64,000 nucleotides of DNA from Thiohalomonas denitrificans. Lineage in GTDB: Bacteria > Pseudomonadota > Gammaproteobacteria > Thiohalomonadales > Thiohalomonadaceae. A program made the translations under genes and the position numbers. This document shows, in pieces, positions 57,101 through 64,000 of the stretch; position 1 is the stretch's first letter, and each line of letters begins with the position of its first letter. The notes below the pieces were generated by a model, which was not told the DNA's origin, did no database searches, and was given only the letters and a program-made list of their open reading frames with translations. The DNA is taken from positions 61,268 to 125,267 of the forward strand of contig DYFR01000004.1 of NCBI GenBank assembly GCA_020725115.1. Direction: 5' to 3'.

Positions 57101-57407
57101 CAAGCACATGGGCCTCTCCGATTTCGAATACGCCTTCTACACCGCCGTCGCCAACAACGACAGCGCCCGCCAGCTCATGCAGCAGGACAAGCTACGCGAA
57201 CTGGCGGTCGTGCTCACCCAGCGCGTGCGCGAGAATGCATCAATAGACTGGACCATCAAGGAAAACGTCAAAGCCAAGCTCAAGGTGATCGTCAAGCGCA
57301 CCCTGCGCCAGTACGGCTATCCGCCCGATATGCAGCTGCTGGCAACCGAGACGGTGTTGAAACAGGCGGAGATGATTGCTGACGAGCTAAGTAACGGGGA
57401 GCCATAA
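54189..57407 (+). CDS. hsdR: Type I restriction enzyme, restriction subunit HsdR
   Basis: HsdR is the translocase and nuclease of the type I complex. The 1072-residue protein starts with TTG at 54189 behind GGGGA. The N-terminal nuclease domain shows NKRPDLVLFVNGIPLVVIELKN (D...ExK). The SF2 helicase part has Walker A HTQGSGKSLSM, IADEAHRTQYG, and GFTGTPIEKTD. The C-terminal helical region follows. It lies 12.4 kb from hsdS, though both point the same way; functional pairing with that hsdMS is likely, since no other type I partner is in the window. Confidence 0.94.
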   Translation: MSRLTESTIEEFAINLFERLGYRHLHGPDIAPDSESPERRDYAEVLLAGRLDAALRRINPRLPSDLLQTALKDVQRIHSPELLANNETLHRLLTEGVPVSTHKEGGERGERVWLLDFAHPENNEFLVVNQFTVIDNHQNKRPDLVLFVNGIPLVVIELKNAADENATLRTAWLQIETYKQAIPSLFTYNALVVISDGLEAKAGSLSAGLSRFMAWKSADGKAEASHLVSQLETLINGMLNQSTLLDLVRHFIVFEKGKREDPKTRQISITTVKKLAAYHQYYAVNAAVASTLRAADMAPEKNLRESPESYGLPGVAQQPCGDRKAGVVWHTQGSGKSLSMVFYTGKIVLALDNPTVLVITDRNDLDDQLFDTFAASKQLLRQEPVQAESREHLKELLKVASGGVVFTTIQKFQPESGNVYEELSGRRNIVVIADEAHRTQYGFAAKTVDEKGAGGEVIGKKVVYGFAKYLRDALPNATYLGFTGTPIEKTDVNTPAVFGNYVDIYDIAQAVEDGATVRIYYESRLAKVSLSEEGKKLIAELDEELDQEELTETQKAKAKWTKMEALIGSEQRIKNIARDIVSHFEARQEVFAGKGMVVSMSRRIAAELYEALIKLRPDWHSDDLTKGAIKVVMTAASSDGPKLAKHHTTKEQRKLLAERMKDDDDPLKLVIVRDMWLTGFDAPSMHTLYIDKPMKGHNLMQAIARVNRVHKDKPGGLVVDYLGIAADLKEALSFYSDAGGKGDPTLAQEQAVALMLEKLEVISAMYHGFPYEDYFEADTSQKLSLILAAEEHILGLEDGRKRYINEVTALSQAFAIAVPHEQAMDVKDEVGFFQAVKARLAKFDATGEGRSNEEIETTIRQVIDQALVSEQVIDVFDAAGIKKPDISILSDDFLAELKGYQHKNVALEVLKKLLNDELKARAKRNLVQSRSLMEMLENSIKKYHNKILTAAEVMEELIKISKEIVASDDEAKHMGLSDFEYAFYTAVANNDSARQLMQQDKLRELAVVLTQRVRENASIDWTIKENVKAKLKVIVKRTLRQYGYPPDMQLLATETVLKQAEMIADELSNGEP

Positions 57408-57466
57408 GGAACGCATCAGGATCTGCTGCGGTCTTTTAACCGACGAGGCAACTACTCGCCCCCGTT

Positions 57467-57537
57467 GTGGGAGCCCGATTCATCGGGCGATGGCGGCCTT
57501 TCCGGCGCCGCTTTCGCCCGATGAATCGGGCTCCCAC
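57467..57537. repeat. REP-like palindrome GTGGGAGCCCGATTCATCGG
   Basis: The arms at 57467-57490 and 57514-57537 are nearly perfect complements over 24 bases and flank a GGCGCC-containing loop. It lies between convergent hsdR and soeC. Confidence 0.78.
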
Positions 57538-57545
57538 GAAGAATC

Positions 57546-57566
57546 ATCGGGGACGTACCACGGTTT
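57546..57566. repeat. ATCGGGGACGTACCACGGTTT tag, right copy
   Basis: Exact direct copy of 52348-52368. Confidence 0.65.
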
Positions 57567-57589
57567 ATCCAGCTCTTCGAAAATACTGA

Positions 57590-57621
57590 ATGAAAAAGGC
57601 GCCTCGCGGCGCCTTTTTCAT
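57590..57621 (-). terminator. Terminator of soeC
   Basis: ATGAAAAAGGCGCC and GGCGCCTTTTTCAT form a 14-bp perfect stem with a TCGC loop, just downstream of soeC. The A and T tracts allow termination in both directions, so it may also serve hsdR. Confidence 0.88.
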
Positions 57622-57637
57622 GGGAGTGACACTACAC

Positions 57638-58624
57638 TCAGATGGTCTGGTAGTACAGATTCTGCGGATGGTTCGCCTGGGCGAAGAAGAACCAGCGCTC
57701 GAACAGCAGGCCGACATACTGGGTCATGAAGGCCAGCAGCAGCAGGGCGTTGTGGTCGGTGCTGAGGCCGAGGGCCAGCAGGATGACCGGAACCACGAAC
57801 ACCAGCAGCAGGAAGATCCACTTTACCGACTTGAGGAAGGCGTTGGTCTTGCCGTGGGTGTATTCGCGGGTGTTGTAGGAGCCGCCCATCATACCCATGG
57901 CCTTCTGCTGCACCTGGGTGTGGCGCACGCCGATGGCGGTCTGCATGGTGGATTTGTACTTGATGCGGGCGTTGCGCAGCAGGGAGAAGCCGCGGGTGAC
58001 AAGACCCAGCACGGTCAGCGCGATGGCCCAGCCGCCGAAGAAGTGCACCAGCTCCGGCTCGACACCCTGATAGGAGGCGTAGACGGCGGCGCAGGTGAAG
58101 CCGGAGGCGGTGCCGAGCACGAAGTAGTTCACCACGGTGAGCGGGCTGGACCATTCCTGCAGGAACTTCACCGCGGCGTAGATCATGGCGGTGCAGACGA
58201 ACAGGCTGATGGCGCCGAGCACGCCGAAGATGCCCACGGCCAGCGATAGCTGGCCGGAGACGTGCCAGCCGAACAGATCCGCTTCCCAGCCGAACCAGTG
58301 GAACACGGCATAGAGGAAGGTCAGGCCCATCATCAGCGGCATGGCGATCAGCTCGCGCGACAGCCAGGATGTGCGCCACTGGGTGATGCCGCGCCAGGCG
58401 CGGGTGAAGATGTAGCTGGGCTTGCCCAGGTGGAACACCGCGGCGAACAGGCCGCCGAGCAGGAACAGCAGGGCGATGAAGCTGCCGGCGGCGAAGAAGC
58501 GGCCATCCTGCACCGGCAGCAACTTGGCCATGCCGTAGGCCTGCGCGCTGAACAGGGCAAGGAACAGGCCCTGGCCTACGCCGATGAGGGTGGTCAGAAA
58601 GATTACCGAGAATGTCGGGTGCAT
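57638..58624 (-). CDS. soeC: Sulfite dehydrogenase membrane anchor, SoeC-like (DmsC family)
   Basis: The 328-residue membrane protein has about eight hydrophobic segments and DmsC/SoeC text (IFLTTLIGVGQGLFLALFSAQ, LGGLFAAVFHLGKPSYIF, AWRGITQWRTSWLSRELIAM). It anchors the A and B subunits on the cytoplasmic face and links them to quinone. A REP-like repeat lies between it and soeB, so the operon spacing has been enlarged to about 100 bp. Confidence 0.88.
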   Translation of the reverse strand: MHPTFSVIFLTTLIGVGQGLFLALFSAQAYGMAKLLPVQDGRFFAAGSFIALLFLLGGLFAAVFHLGKPSYIFTRAWRGITQWRTSWLSRELIAMPLMMGLTFLYAVFHWFGWEADLFGWHVSGQLSLAVGIFGVLGAISLFVCTAMIYAAVKFLQEWSSPLTVVNYFVLGTASGFTCAAVYASYQGVEPELVHFFGGWAIALTVLGLVTRGFSLLRNARIKYKSTMQTAIGVRHTQVQQKAMGMMGGSYNTREYTHGKTNAFLKSVKWIFLLLVFVVPVILLALGLSTDHNALLLLAFMTQYVGLLFERWFFFAQANHPQNLYYQTI

Positions 58625-58647
58625 TTTTAACTCCAGTTTCGCTTTTC

Positions 58648-58714
58648 GTAGGAGCCCGATTCATCGGGCGATGGGTGCCTGTCGCGGCAATCGCCCGATA
58701 AATCGGGTTCCTAC
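58648..58714. repeat. REP-like palindrome between soeB and soeC
   Basis: GTAGGAGCCCGATTCATCGG and five further bases pair with ATCGCCCGATAAATCGGGTT and five further bases at 58690-58714. It belongs to the same family as 57467. Confidence 0.78.
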
Positions 58715-58727
58715 AGTGTTTTATCCA

Positions 58728-59456
58728 TTACATCAGCCAATCGTCCAGCGTGACGTCGTCGCTGGTGCCGTGGCGGATGTCTTCCTTCTTGAGCGGGTTG
58801 TCGGTGCGCTTCAGCTCATCCTCGTGGATGTGCATGCGCGTCTTGCGCCGCGGCAGATAGTGGTTGGCCGGCTTGGTGCCCCACTCGGGCATCAGCTGGT
58901 AGCCGCCCTGTTCGCGGATCGCCACCGAGACTTCGGAGTCCGGGTTGTGCACGTCGCCGAACAGGCGCGCCGAGGTCGGACAGGCCAGCACGCAGGCTGG
59001 CTTGCGCTCGCTCTCGGGCAGTTTCTCGTCGTAGATGCGGTCGACGCAGAGGGTGCACTTCTTCATCACCTTCTGGTACTCGTCGAACTCGCGCGCGCCG
59101 TAGGGGCAGGCCCAAGAGCAGTACTTGCAGCCGATGCACTTGTCGTAATCCACCAGCACGATGCCGTCCTCGGCGCGCTTGTGGCTGGCGCCGGTGGGGC
59201 ACACCGGGACGCAGGGCGCGTCTTCGCAGTGCAGGCAGCTCTTGGGGAAGTGCAGTGTCTCCGTCGTCGGGAAACTGCCGATCTCGTAGGTCTGCACGCG
59301 GTTGAAGAAGGTACCGGTCGGATCCTGCCCGTACGGCCGATCATCGAACAGCGGGCCGGCCTTCTCCGACGAGGTGTTCCACTGCTTGCACGAGGTCACG
59401 CAGGCATGGCAGCCGACGCAGACGTTCAAATCGATTACGAGTGCTAATTGAGTCAT
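58728..59456 (-). CDS. soeB: Sulfite dehydrogenase iron-sulfur subunit, SoeB-like
   Basis: The 242-residue subunit is a four-cluster ferredoxin of the DmsB/PsrB type: CVGCHACVTSCKQWN, CLHCEDAPCVPVCPTG, CIGCKYCSWACPYG, and CTLCVDRI with CVLACPT. No signal peptide is seen, which places it in the cytoplasm. It carries electrons from SoeA to the SoeC quinone site. Confidence 0.9.
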   Translation of the reverse strand: MTQLALVIDLNVCVGCHACVTSCKQWNTSSEKAGPLFDDRPYGQDPTGTFFNRVQTYEIGSFPTTETLHFPKSCLHCEDAPCVPVCPTGASHKRAEDGIVLVDYDKCIGCKYCSWACPYGAREFDEYQKVMKKCTLCVDRIYDEKLPESERKPACVLACPTSARLFGDVHNPDSEVSVAIREQGGYQLMPEWGTKPANHYLPRRKTRMHIHEDELKRTDNPLKKEDIRHGTSDDVTLDDWLM

Positions 59457-59484
59457 GGTTGAAACCTGTCAATTAATTACAAGA

Positions 59485-59587
59485 CTGCCGCAGAGACGCG
59501 GAGGCGCAGAGCGATTTTGGTGCGGGCTGAGAGCCGGGGCACGAATCACGATCTCTTCATCTCTGTGTCTCTGCGTCTCCGCGGCAG
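59485..59587. repeat. CGCAGAGACGC-family inverted repeat between soeA and soeB
   Basis: CTGCCGCAGAGACGCGGAGGCGCAGAG (59485-59511) faces CTCTGTGTCTCTGCGTCTCC GCGGCAG (59561-59587). It is the same family as 26028 and 18501 and enlarges the soeA-soeB gap to 134 bp. Confidence 0.7.
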
Positions 59588-59590
59588 GTG

Positions 59591-62488
59591 TTAGCCGTTC
59601 GACTTCTTCTGGAACTTGCCCGCGAAGTAGTTCTGCCACGGCCGGCGCGGCGGGGTGCCCGGCGCGGACGGCATGGGGTCGAACTGTGGGAAGGTTTCCT
59701 TCGGTTCATCATCGCCGGCCTTGTACACGCGCACGCGCACGTCGTACCAGGCGGCCTGGCCGGTGACCGGATCGGAGTTGGAGACGTGGTCGCCGGCATC
59801 GTGCGGCGGCAGCTCCTCGCTGATCACGTGGTTGAGCAGGAAGCCCTGCTTGGACTCGTTGGCCATGGGGTCCAGGTTCCAGGCGCCGGCGGCCTTGCCG
59901 ACGGCGTTCCAGGTCCACACGGTGCCCGGCTCCACCGCCTCGGAGTACTTGCAGATGCAGCGCACCTTGCCCCACTGCGATTCCACCCACACCCAGTCGC
60001 CGTCATCGAAGCCGCCGGCGGCGCCGACGGACGGATGCAGGTAGAGGTGGTTGTAGGTGTGGATCTGGCGCAGCCAGGCGTTCTGGCTGTCCCAGGAGTG
60101 GTACATGGCCATCGGGCGCTGGGTCACCGCGTTGAGCGGGTACTTGTGCTTGTCGGACAGCTGCGACTCCAGCGGCTCGTAGAAGAACGGCAGCGGATCG
60201 AAGAAGGTCTCCACTCGTTTTCTGAGATGCTCCGGCGGCTGGCGGCCGACGGTCTTGCCCTGGGCGGCGAGGCGGAACTTCTGCAGCACCTCGGAGTAGA
60301 TGTGGCAGTTGATCGGCTCGGCGTAGCGGGTCATGGCGTTGGACTGTGCCCACTGCAGATAGCCCTGGTTCCAGTTGCGCATGTACTGGTAGGACTTGGG
60401 CATCTCGTAGTGGAACACGCAGTTGTTCTTCTCGTACATCTTCCACTGGTTCGGGTTGGGCTCGCCGCGGATCGCCTTCTCGCCGCCCTTGCCGCGCCAG
60501 CCGGCGAGGAAGCCGATGCCGGAGCCGGGGGCGGTCTCGAAGTTGGTGATGAAGTCCGGGTAGTCACGGTACTTGCGCTTGCCGGCCGCGTCGGTGAAGG
60601 CCGGCAGCTTGAGGCGCGAGCCGATCTCGATGAGCACTTCCTGGAACGGTTTGCACTCGCCGGTGGGCGGCAGTACCGGAATGCGCACCGAGTCCACCGG
60701 GCCGTCGAACTCGGAGATGGGACGGTCCAGCATGGACATCACGTCGTGGCGTTCCAGATAGGTGGTATCCGGCAGCACCAGGTCGGCGAAGGCCACCATC
60801 TCCGACTGGAAGGCATCGGCGACGATGAGGAACGGGATCTTGTGCTCGCCGTTCTCGTCCTTGTCGTTGAGCATCTTGCGCACCTGCTCGGCGTTCATGG
60901 TGGAGTTCCACGACATGTTGGCCATGAAGATCAGCAGGGTGTCGATCTTGTACGGGTCGCCGCGCCAGGCATTGGTGATGGCGTTGTGCATCAGGCCGTG
61001 CACCGACAGCGGGTATTCCCAGGAGAAGCCCTTGTCCAGGCGCACCGGGTTGCCGGCATCGTCCACGAACAGGTCGTCCGGATCGGCCGGCCAGCCCAGC
61101 GGCATGCCGTTGAGCGGGGTGTTGGGCTGCACGTCCTCGGGCCTGGTCGGGGTCTTGGGGCAGGGCGGGATCGGGCGCGGGAACGGCGCCTTGTGGCGGA
61201 AGCCGCCCGGGCGATCGATGGTGCCCAGGATGGTCATCAGGATGCCGAGGGCGCGGATGGTCTGGAAGCCGTTGGAGTGGGCGGCCAGGCCGCGCATGGC
61301 GTGGAAGGCCACCGGGTTGCCGGTGACGGACTTGTGCTCGTTCTCCCACACGTCGGTCCAGGCGATGGGCAGCTCGATCTTCTCGTCACGGGCGGTGATG
61401 CCCATTTCGTGGGCCAGGCGGCGGATGGTGGCGGCCGGGATGCCGGTGATGTCGGCGGCCCATTCCGGGGTGTACTGCTCGACGCGTTCCTTCAACAGCT
61501 GGAACGAGGGCTTCACCGGGGTGCCGTCGGACAGCTTGAACTCGCCCAGCAGGCGCGGATCGGCGCCGGGGGTGTGGGTGGAGATGGGCTTGTTCAGTTC
61601 GCGGTCCCACCACAGCTTGTTCTGCGGGTCGAAGCAGCCTTCCTCGGGCGGCACCTCGAAGCGCACGAACATGCCGTATTCCGGGTCGTTCGGGTTCAGG
61701 TTCACCAGCTCGGCGGCGTTGGAGTACTGGGTGATGAAGTCGCGGTCGTACAGGCCCTGCTTGATGATCTCGTGGATCAGGGCCAGCAGCAGGGCGCCGT
61801 CGGTGCCCGGCTTGATGGGCACCCACTCGTCGGCGATGGCCGAGTAGCCGGTGCGCACCGGGTTGATGGAGATGAAGCGGCCGCCGTTGCGCTTGAACTT
61901 GGAGATGGCGATCTTCATCGGGTTGGAGTGGTGATCCTCGGCGGTGCCGATCATCACGAAGAGCTTGGCGCGGTCGAGGTCGGGGCCGCCGAACTCCCAG
62001 AACGAGCCGCCGATGGTGTAGATCATGCCGGCGGCCATGTTCACCGAGCAGAAGCCGCCGTGGGCGGCGTAGTTGGGGGTGCCGAACTGCTTGGCGAACA
62101 GGCCGGTGAGGGCCTGCATCTGGTCGCGGCCGGTGAACAGGGCGAACTTCTTCGGGTCGGTGGCGCGGATATGGGCCAGGCGCTCTTCTATAGTACTGAA
62201 GGCCTCTTCCCAGGAAATGGGCTCGAACTCACCGGCGCCGCGCTCGGCACCCGCCTTGCGCTTGAGCGGCTGGGTCAGGCGCGCCGGCGAGTACTGCTTC
62301 ATGATGCCGGAGCTGCCCTTGGCGCAGATCACGCCCTTGTTCAGCGGGTGGTCGGGGTTGCCCTGGATGTAGCGCACCTCGCCGTCGCGCAGGGTAACGC
62401 GGATGCCGCAGCGGCACGCACACATGTAGCAGGTGGTGTTCTTGACTTCGATGCGGCTGGCCGCCGCCGTACTGGTGGACTCACTCAT
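59591..62488 (-). CDS. soeA: Sulfite dehydrogenase molybdopterin subunit, SoeA-like
   Basis: This is the catalytic subunit, oxidising sulfite to sulfate at bis-MGD molybdenum. From the ATG at 62488 it is 965 residues. The [4Fe-4S] motif CYMCACRCG starts at residue 20 and is completed by NKGVICAKGSSG. Molybdopterin-fold text includes FTGRDQMQALTGLFAKQFG and NPNDPEY. There is no Tat signal, which supports the cytoplasmic SoeA type over periplasmic Psr/Phs/Dms enzymes. Proximity to aprBA supports sulfite as substrate; a polysulfide or other DMSO-family role is less likely. Confidence 0.88.
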   Translation of the reverse strand: MSESTSTAAASRIEVKNTTCYMCACRCGIRVTLRDGEVRYIQGNPDHPLNKGVICAKGSSGIMKQYSPARLTQPLKRKAGAERGAGEFEPISWEEAFSTIEERLAHIRATDPKKFALFTGRDQMQALTGLFAKQFGTPNYAAHGGFCSVNMAAGMIYTIGGSFWEFGGPDLDRAKLFVMIGTAEDHHSNPMKIAISKFKRNGGRFISINPVRTGYSAIADEWVPIKPGTDGALLLALIHEIIKQGLYDRDFITQYSNAAELVNLNPNDPEYGMFVRFEVPPEEGCFDPQNKLWWDRELNKPISTHTPGADPRLLGEFKLSDGTPVKPSFQLLKERVEQYTPEWAADITGIPAATIRRLAHEMGITARDEKIELPIAWTDVWENEHKSVTGNPVAFHAMRGLAAHSNGFQTIRALGILMTILGTIDRPGGFRHKAPFPRPIPPCPKTPTRPEDVQPNTPLNGMPLGWPADPDDLFVDDAGNPVRLDKGFSWEYPLSVHGLMHNAITNAWRGDPYKIDTLLIFMANMSWNSTMNAEQVRKMLNDKDENGEHKIPFLIVADAFQSEMVAFADLVLPDTTYLERHDVMSMLDRPISEFDGPVDSVRIPVLPPTGECKPFQEVLIEIGSRLKLPAFTDAAGKRKYRDYPDFITNFETAPGSGIGFLAGWRGKGGEKAIRGEPNPNQWKMYEKNNCVFHYEMPKSYQYMRNWNQGYLQWAQSNAMTRYAEPINCHIYSEVLQKFRLAAQGKTVGRQPPEHLRKRVETFFDPLPFFYEPLESQLSDKHKYPLNAVTQRPMAMYHSWDSQNAWLRQIHTYNHLYLHPSVGAAGGFDDGDWVWVESQWGKVRCICKYSEAVEPGTVWTWNAVGKAAGAWNLDPMANESKQGFLLNHVISEELPPHDAGDHVSNSDPVTGQAAWYDVRVRVYKAGDDEPKETFPQFDPMPSAPGTPPRRPWQNYFAGKFQKKSNG

Positions 62489-62576
62489 AGTGTCACTCGC
62501 GCTTGAACCAATAGAAAACACGAGGCCCGCGGTGTATAACGGTGCGGGCCCTGCGCTTTGCCCTCAACGGGCTTGT

Positions 62577-62743
62577 TAACCCGGATGTTTCATGAATTGC
62601 ACGCGCCCTCGCTTGATCTTTGATTCCACAAGGGCTTTTTCTCAGTCGGGGGTAATCACCGATATGCCGCTCCCTCGAAAAATCCCTTGTGGAATCAAAT
62701 CTGCGGCGCGATCATCGCGCGAGCTCATGAAACATCCGGGTTA
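62577..62743. mobile_element. MITE-like element with nested perfect inverted repeats
   Basis: Outer arms TAACCCGGATGTTTCATGA (62577-62595) and its exact complement (62725-62743) enclose inner arms TTTGATTCCACAAGGG (62619-62634) and its exact complement (62684-62699). The unit of 167 bp has no coding capacity. Such nested palindromes fit a non-autonomous transposable element. It lies in the soeA-aprB divergent region. Confidence 0.72.
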
Positions 62744-63122
62744 GAATGGGTCTAACAAAATATCACTTTTTTCTAATATATCAAAACCCGAGGCCGCGAT
62801 TATACCTCTCTTAATGTAGCCCCCCAGGGTCCACCCTATCTCTTTATGAATAGAAACCCCGGTATTTGGCAAACAATAAAGGCGGTTTATAGCAGCGAAA
62901 GATAGTTCTGTTTGGCACCCCCCGGCGAGCCGAGTAAGGTAGCTGTCCCTAGGACTGGACGGCTCCGTCAGGGTGTATCGAGCCTCGTGCCGCATGCGGC
63001 CGAATCGTGCAGGGGCCGGCGCCAGCAGTTGCTTGCGAAGCGCTCGGTGAGCGCCACGACAACTGAATGCCGCAATGCGGCGTGGATTCTTAACTGCAGT
63101 TAACACATAAGGAGCACAACAA
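62744..63122 (+). promoter_or_regulatory. aprBA promoter and long structured leader
   Basis: TTGGCA (62866-62871) and TATAGC (62888-62893), 16 bp apart, form a plausible sigma-70 promoter. If it is used, the aprB leader is about 220 nt. Within it, CACCCCCCGGCGAGCCG can pair with CGGCTCCGTCAGGGTG (about 62921-62978), and further hairpins follow (GCCGCATGCGGC, GCGCTCGGTGAGCGC). AAGGAG lies just before the ATG. No known riboswitch is recognised. Confidence 0.45.
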
Positions 63123-63596
63123 ATGCCGACATTTGTACGTACCGACAAATGCGATGGCTGCAAGGGTCAGGACAAGACCGCTTGCATGTACATCTGCCCG
63201 CACGACCTGATGAAGCTGGACAAGGACGGCTCCGAGACCGGTCACGCCATGCGTGCCTTCAACCAGGAGCCCGAGCAGTGCTGGGAATGCTATTCCTGCG
63301 TGAAGATCTGCCCGCAGCAGGCCATCGAATGCCGTCATTACGCCGACATCGTGCCGCTGGGCGGTTCCGTGCAGCCGCTGCGTGGTTCCGACTCCATCAT
63401 GTGGACCATCAAGTTCCGCAACGGCACCATGAAGCGCTTCAAGTTCCCGATCCGTACCACTCCGGAAGGCTCCATCGATCCTTACGGCGGCAAGCCGGCG
63501 GCCGACATGGCCAAGATCGCTCAGGTTGGTTTCTTCAACCACGAAGAGCAGAAGGGCTACCGCGCTGGCAATCCTGCCGAGCTGATCCGCAAGTAA
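63123..63596 (+). CDS. aprB: Adenylylsulfate reductase beta subunit AprB
   Basis: The 157-residue iron-sulfur subunit has two [4Fe-4S] sites: CDGCKGQDKTACMYICPHD and CWECYSCVKICPQQAIEC, then the AprA-binding tail with IMWTIKFRNGTMKRFKFPIRTT. In sulfur oxidisers AprBA forms adenosine phosphosulfate from sulfite and AMP. It is followed after 31 bp by aprA with its own TTAGGAG ribosome site. Length is normal. Confidence 0.96.
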   Translation: MPTFVRTDKCDGCKGQDKTACMYICPHDLMKLDKDGSETGHAMRAFNQEPEQCWECYSCVKICPQQAIECRHYADIVPLGGSVQPLRGSDSIMWTIKFRNGTMKRFKFPIRTTPEGSIDPYGGKPAADMAKIAQVGFFNHEEQKGYRAGNPAELIRK

Positions 63597-63627
63597 GTCA
63601 CGGACCCAACGAATTTAGGAGTTAACA

Positions 63628-64000
63628 ATGGCTGGTGAATTTGGTAATCCGGAAGTAGTTCAGGAAGAGGTAGACATTCTCCTGATCGGTGGCGGTATGG
63701 CCTGTTGCGGCGCCGCTTATGAAATCATGCCGTGGGCCAAGGCTGCCGAAGCGCAGCTGGGCCGCGAATTCAAGATCAAGCTGGTCGACAAGGCCGCCAT
63801 GGACCGCTCCGGCGCCGTGGCTCAGGGTCTGTCCGCCATCAACACCTACATCGGCGACGCGCAGGATCCGGCGGACTACGCCCGCATGGTCTCCAACGAC
63901 CTGATGGGTCTTACCCGTGACGACCTGGCCTACGACCTGGGCCGCCACGTCGACGAGTCCGTGCACCTGTTCGAAGAGTGGGGCCTGCCCATCTGGAAGA
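63628..64000 (+). CDS. aprA: Adenylylsulfate reductase alpha subunit AprA (partial, N-terminus)
   Basis: The frame is open to the window edge (about 124 residues). It begins MAGEFGNPEVVQEEVDILLIGGGMACCGAAYEI, the FAD-binding start of AprA, with the family text KIKLVDKAAMDRSGAVAQGLSAINTYIGD and VHLFEEWGLPIWK. AprA holds the FAD at which AMP and sulfite are joined. The remaining ~500 residues are outside the window. Confidence 0.96.
   Translation, partial: MAGEFGNPEVVQEEVDILLIGGGMACCGAAYEIMPWAKAAEAQLGREFKIKLVDKAAMDRSGAVAQGLSAINTYIGDAQDPADYARMVSNDLMGLTRDDLAYDLGRHVDESVHLFEEWGLPIWK

Noticed and set aside
59591..62488. Polysulfide/thiosulfate or DMSO reductase instead of SoeA
   Set aside because: Those enzymes normally carry a Tat signal for export; none is present, and aprBA is adjacent. 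Not fully excluded without phylogeny.
59588..62506. A 972-codon open frame on the + strand opposite soeA
   Set aside because: It mirrors soeA codon structure and has no start signal or family motif; soeA on the minus strand is clear.

Overview
The window looks like a chromosomal segment of a GC-rich, chemolithotrophic, sulfur-oxidising gammaproteobacterium. Sulfite can be oxidised by two routes encoded here. One is the AMP-dependent route, with aprBA at the right edge and sat at 36.9-38.1 kb. The other is a cytoplasmic-facing molybdoenzyme of the SoeABC type at 57.6-62.5 kb. A complete periplasmic nitrate reductase operon (napFDAGHBC) adds nitrate respiration or redox balancing. The housekeeping order rpoD-dnaG-yqeY-rpsU / tsaD-plsY-folB-folK is typical of gammaproteobacteria. 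I cannot name the genus from the sequence alone; a Thiohalobacter/Sulfurivermis-like lineage is only a guess.

Layout. 0-2.6 kb: an RND-type efflux pair and a PhnD-like binding protein. 2.6-23.6 kb: housekeeping genes (tRNA-Ile2, rpoD, dnaG, yqeY, rpsU, tsaD, plsY, folB, folK, a FolM-like reductase, methyltransferases, uppP, cca, a DksA/TraR-like protein, an NDUFA9-like epimerase, an aldehyde dehydrogenase, a TauE/SafE exporter, moaA, a BamA-like barrel, archease and rtcB). 23.7-28.7 kb: a HugZ-like oxidase, a metal-uptake cluster (permease, binding protein, outer-membrane barrel, small His/Cys protein) behind a Fur-like box, and an HDOD protein. 28.8-36.4 kb: a second moaA, sharing an 866-bp apparently identical tract with the first, then the nap operon behind an FNR box and a NarL/NarP-type site. 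36.9-38.1 kb: sat. 38.1-57.4 kb: a defence island. 57.6-64 kb: soeABC and, divergently, aprBA.

The defence island is the unusual part. A type I restriction system is split: hsdM-hsdS lie at the left end and hsdR at the right, with about 12.4 kb of other genes between them. These are a PaeR7I/XhoI-type type II system, a truncated Rad50/SMC-like ATPase gene ended by a palindromic element, a three-gene leftward operon with the layout of an ABC-three-component (ABC-3C) conflict system carrying a nuclease-like effector, a fused nucleotidyltransferase-HEPN protein coupled to a small helical protein that has a second copy nearby, a BrnA-like antitoxin with a wrecked toxin, an orphan winged-helix regulator with a palindromic operator, and a RhuM-Fic fusion. 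The hsdM gene itself carries an in-frame DUF559 nuclease-like insertion bounded by inverted repeats. A 75-bp direct repeat brackets the inner 10.4 kb, and the ABC-3C part is visibly lower in GC than its surroundings, so transfer is likely.

At least four families of palindromic intergenic repeats recur: a TTCAAGATTCAAAA type, a GTAGGAGCC...GGCTCCTAC REP type, a CGCAGAGACGC type, and larger elements around the island. Together they suggest a genome rich in REP/MITE-like sequences. Functionally, the moaA genes feed molybdenum cofactor to NapA and SoeA, and FNR-type operators at nap and possibly sat hint at joint anaerobic control of nitrate reduction and sulfite oxidation.
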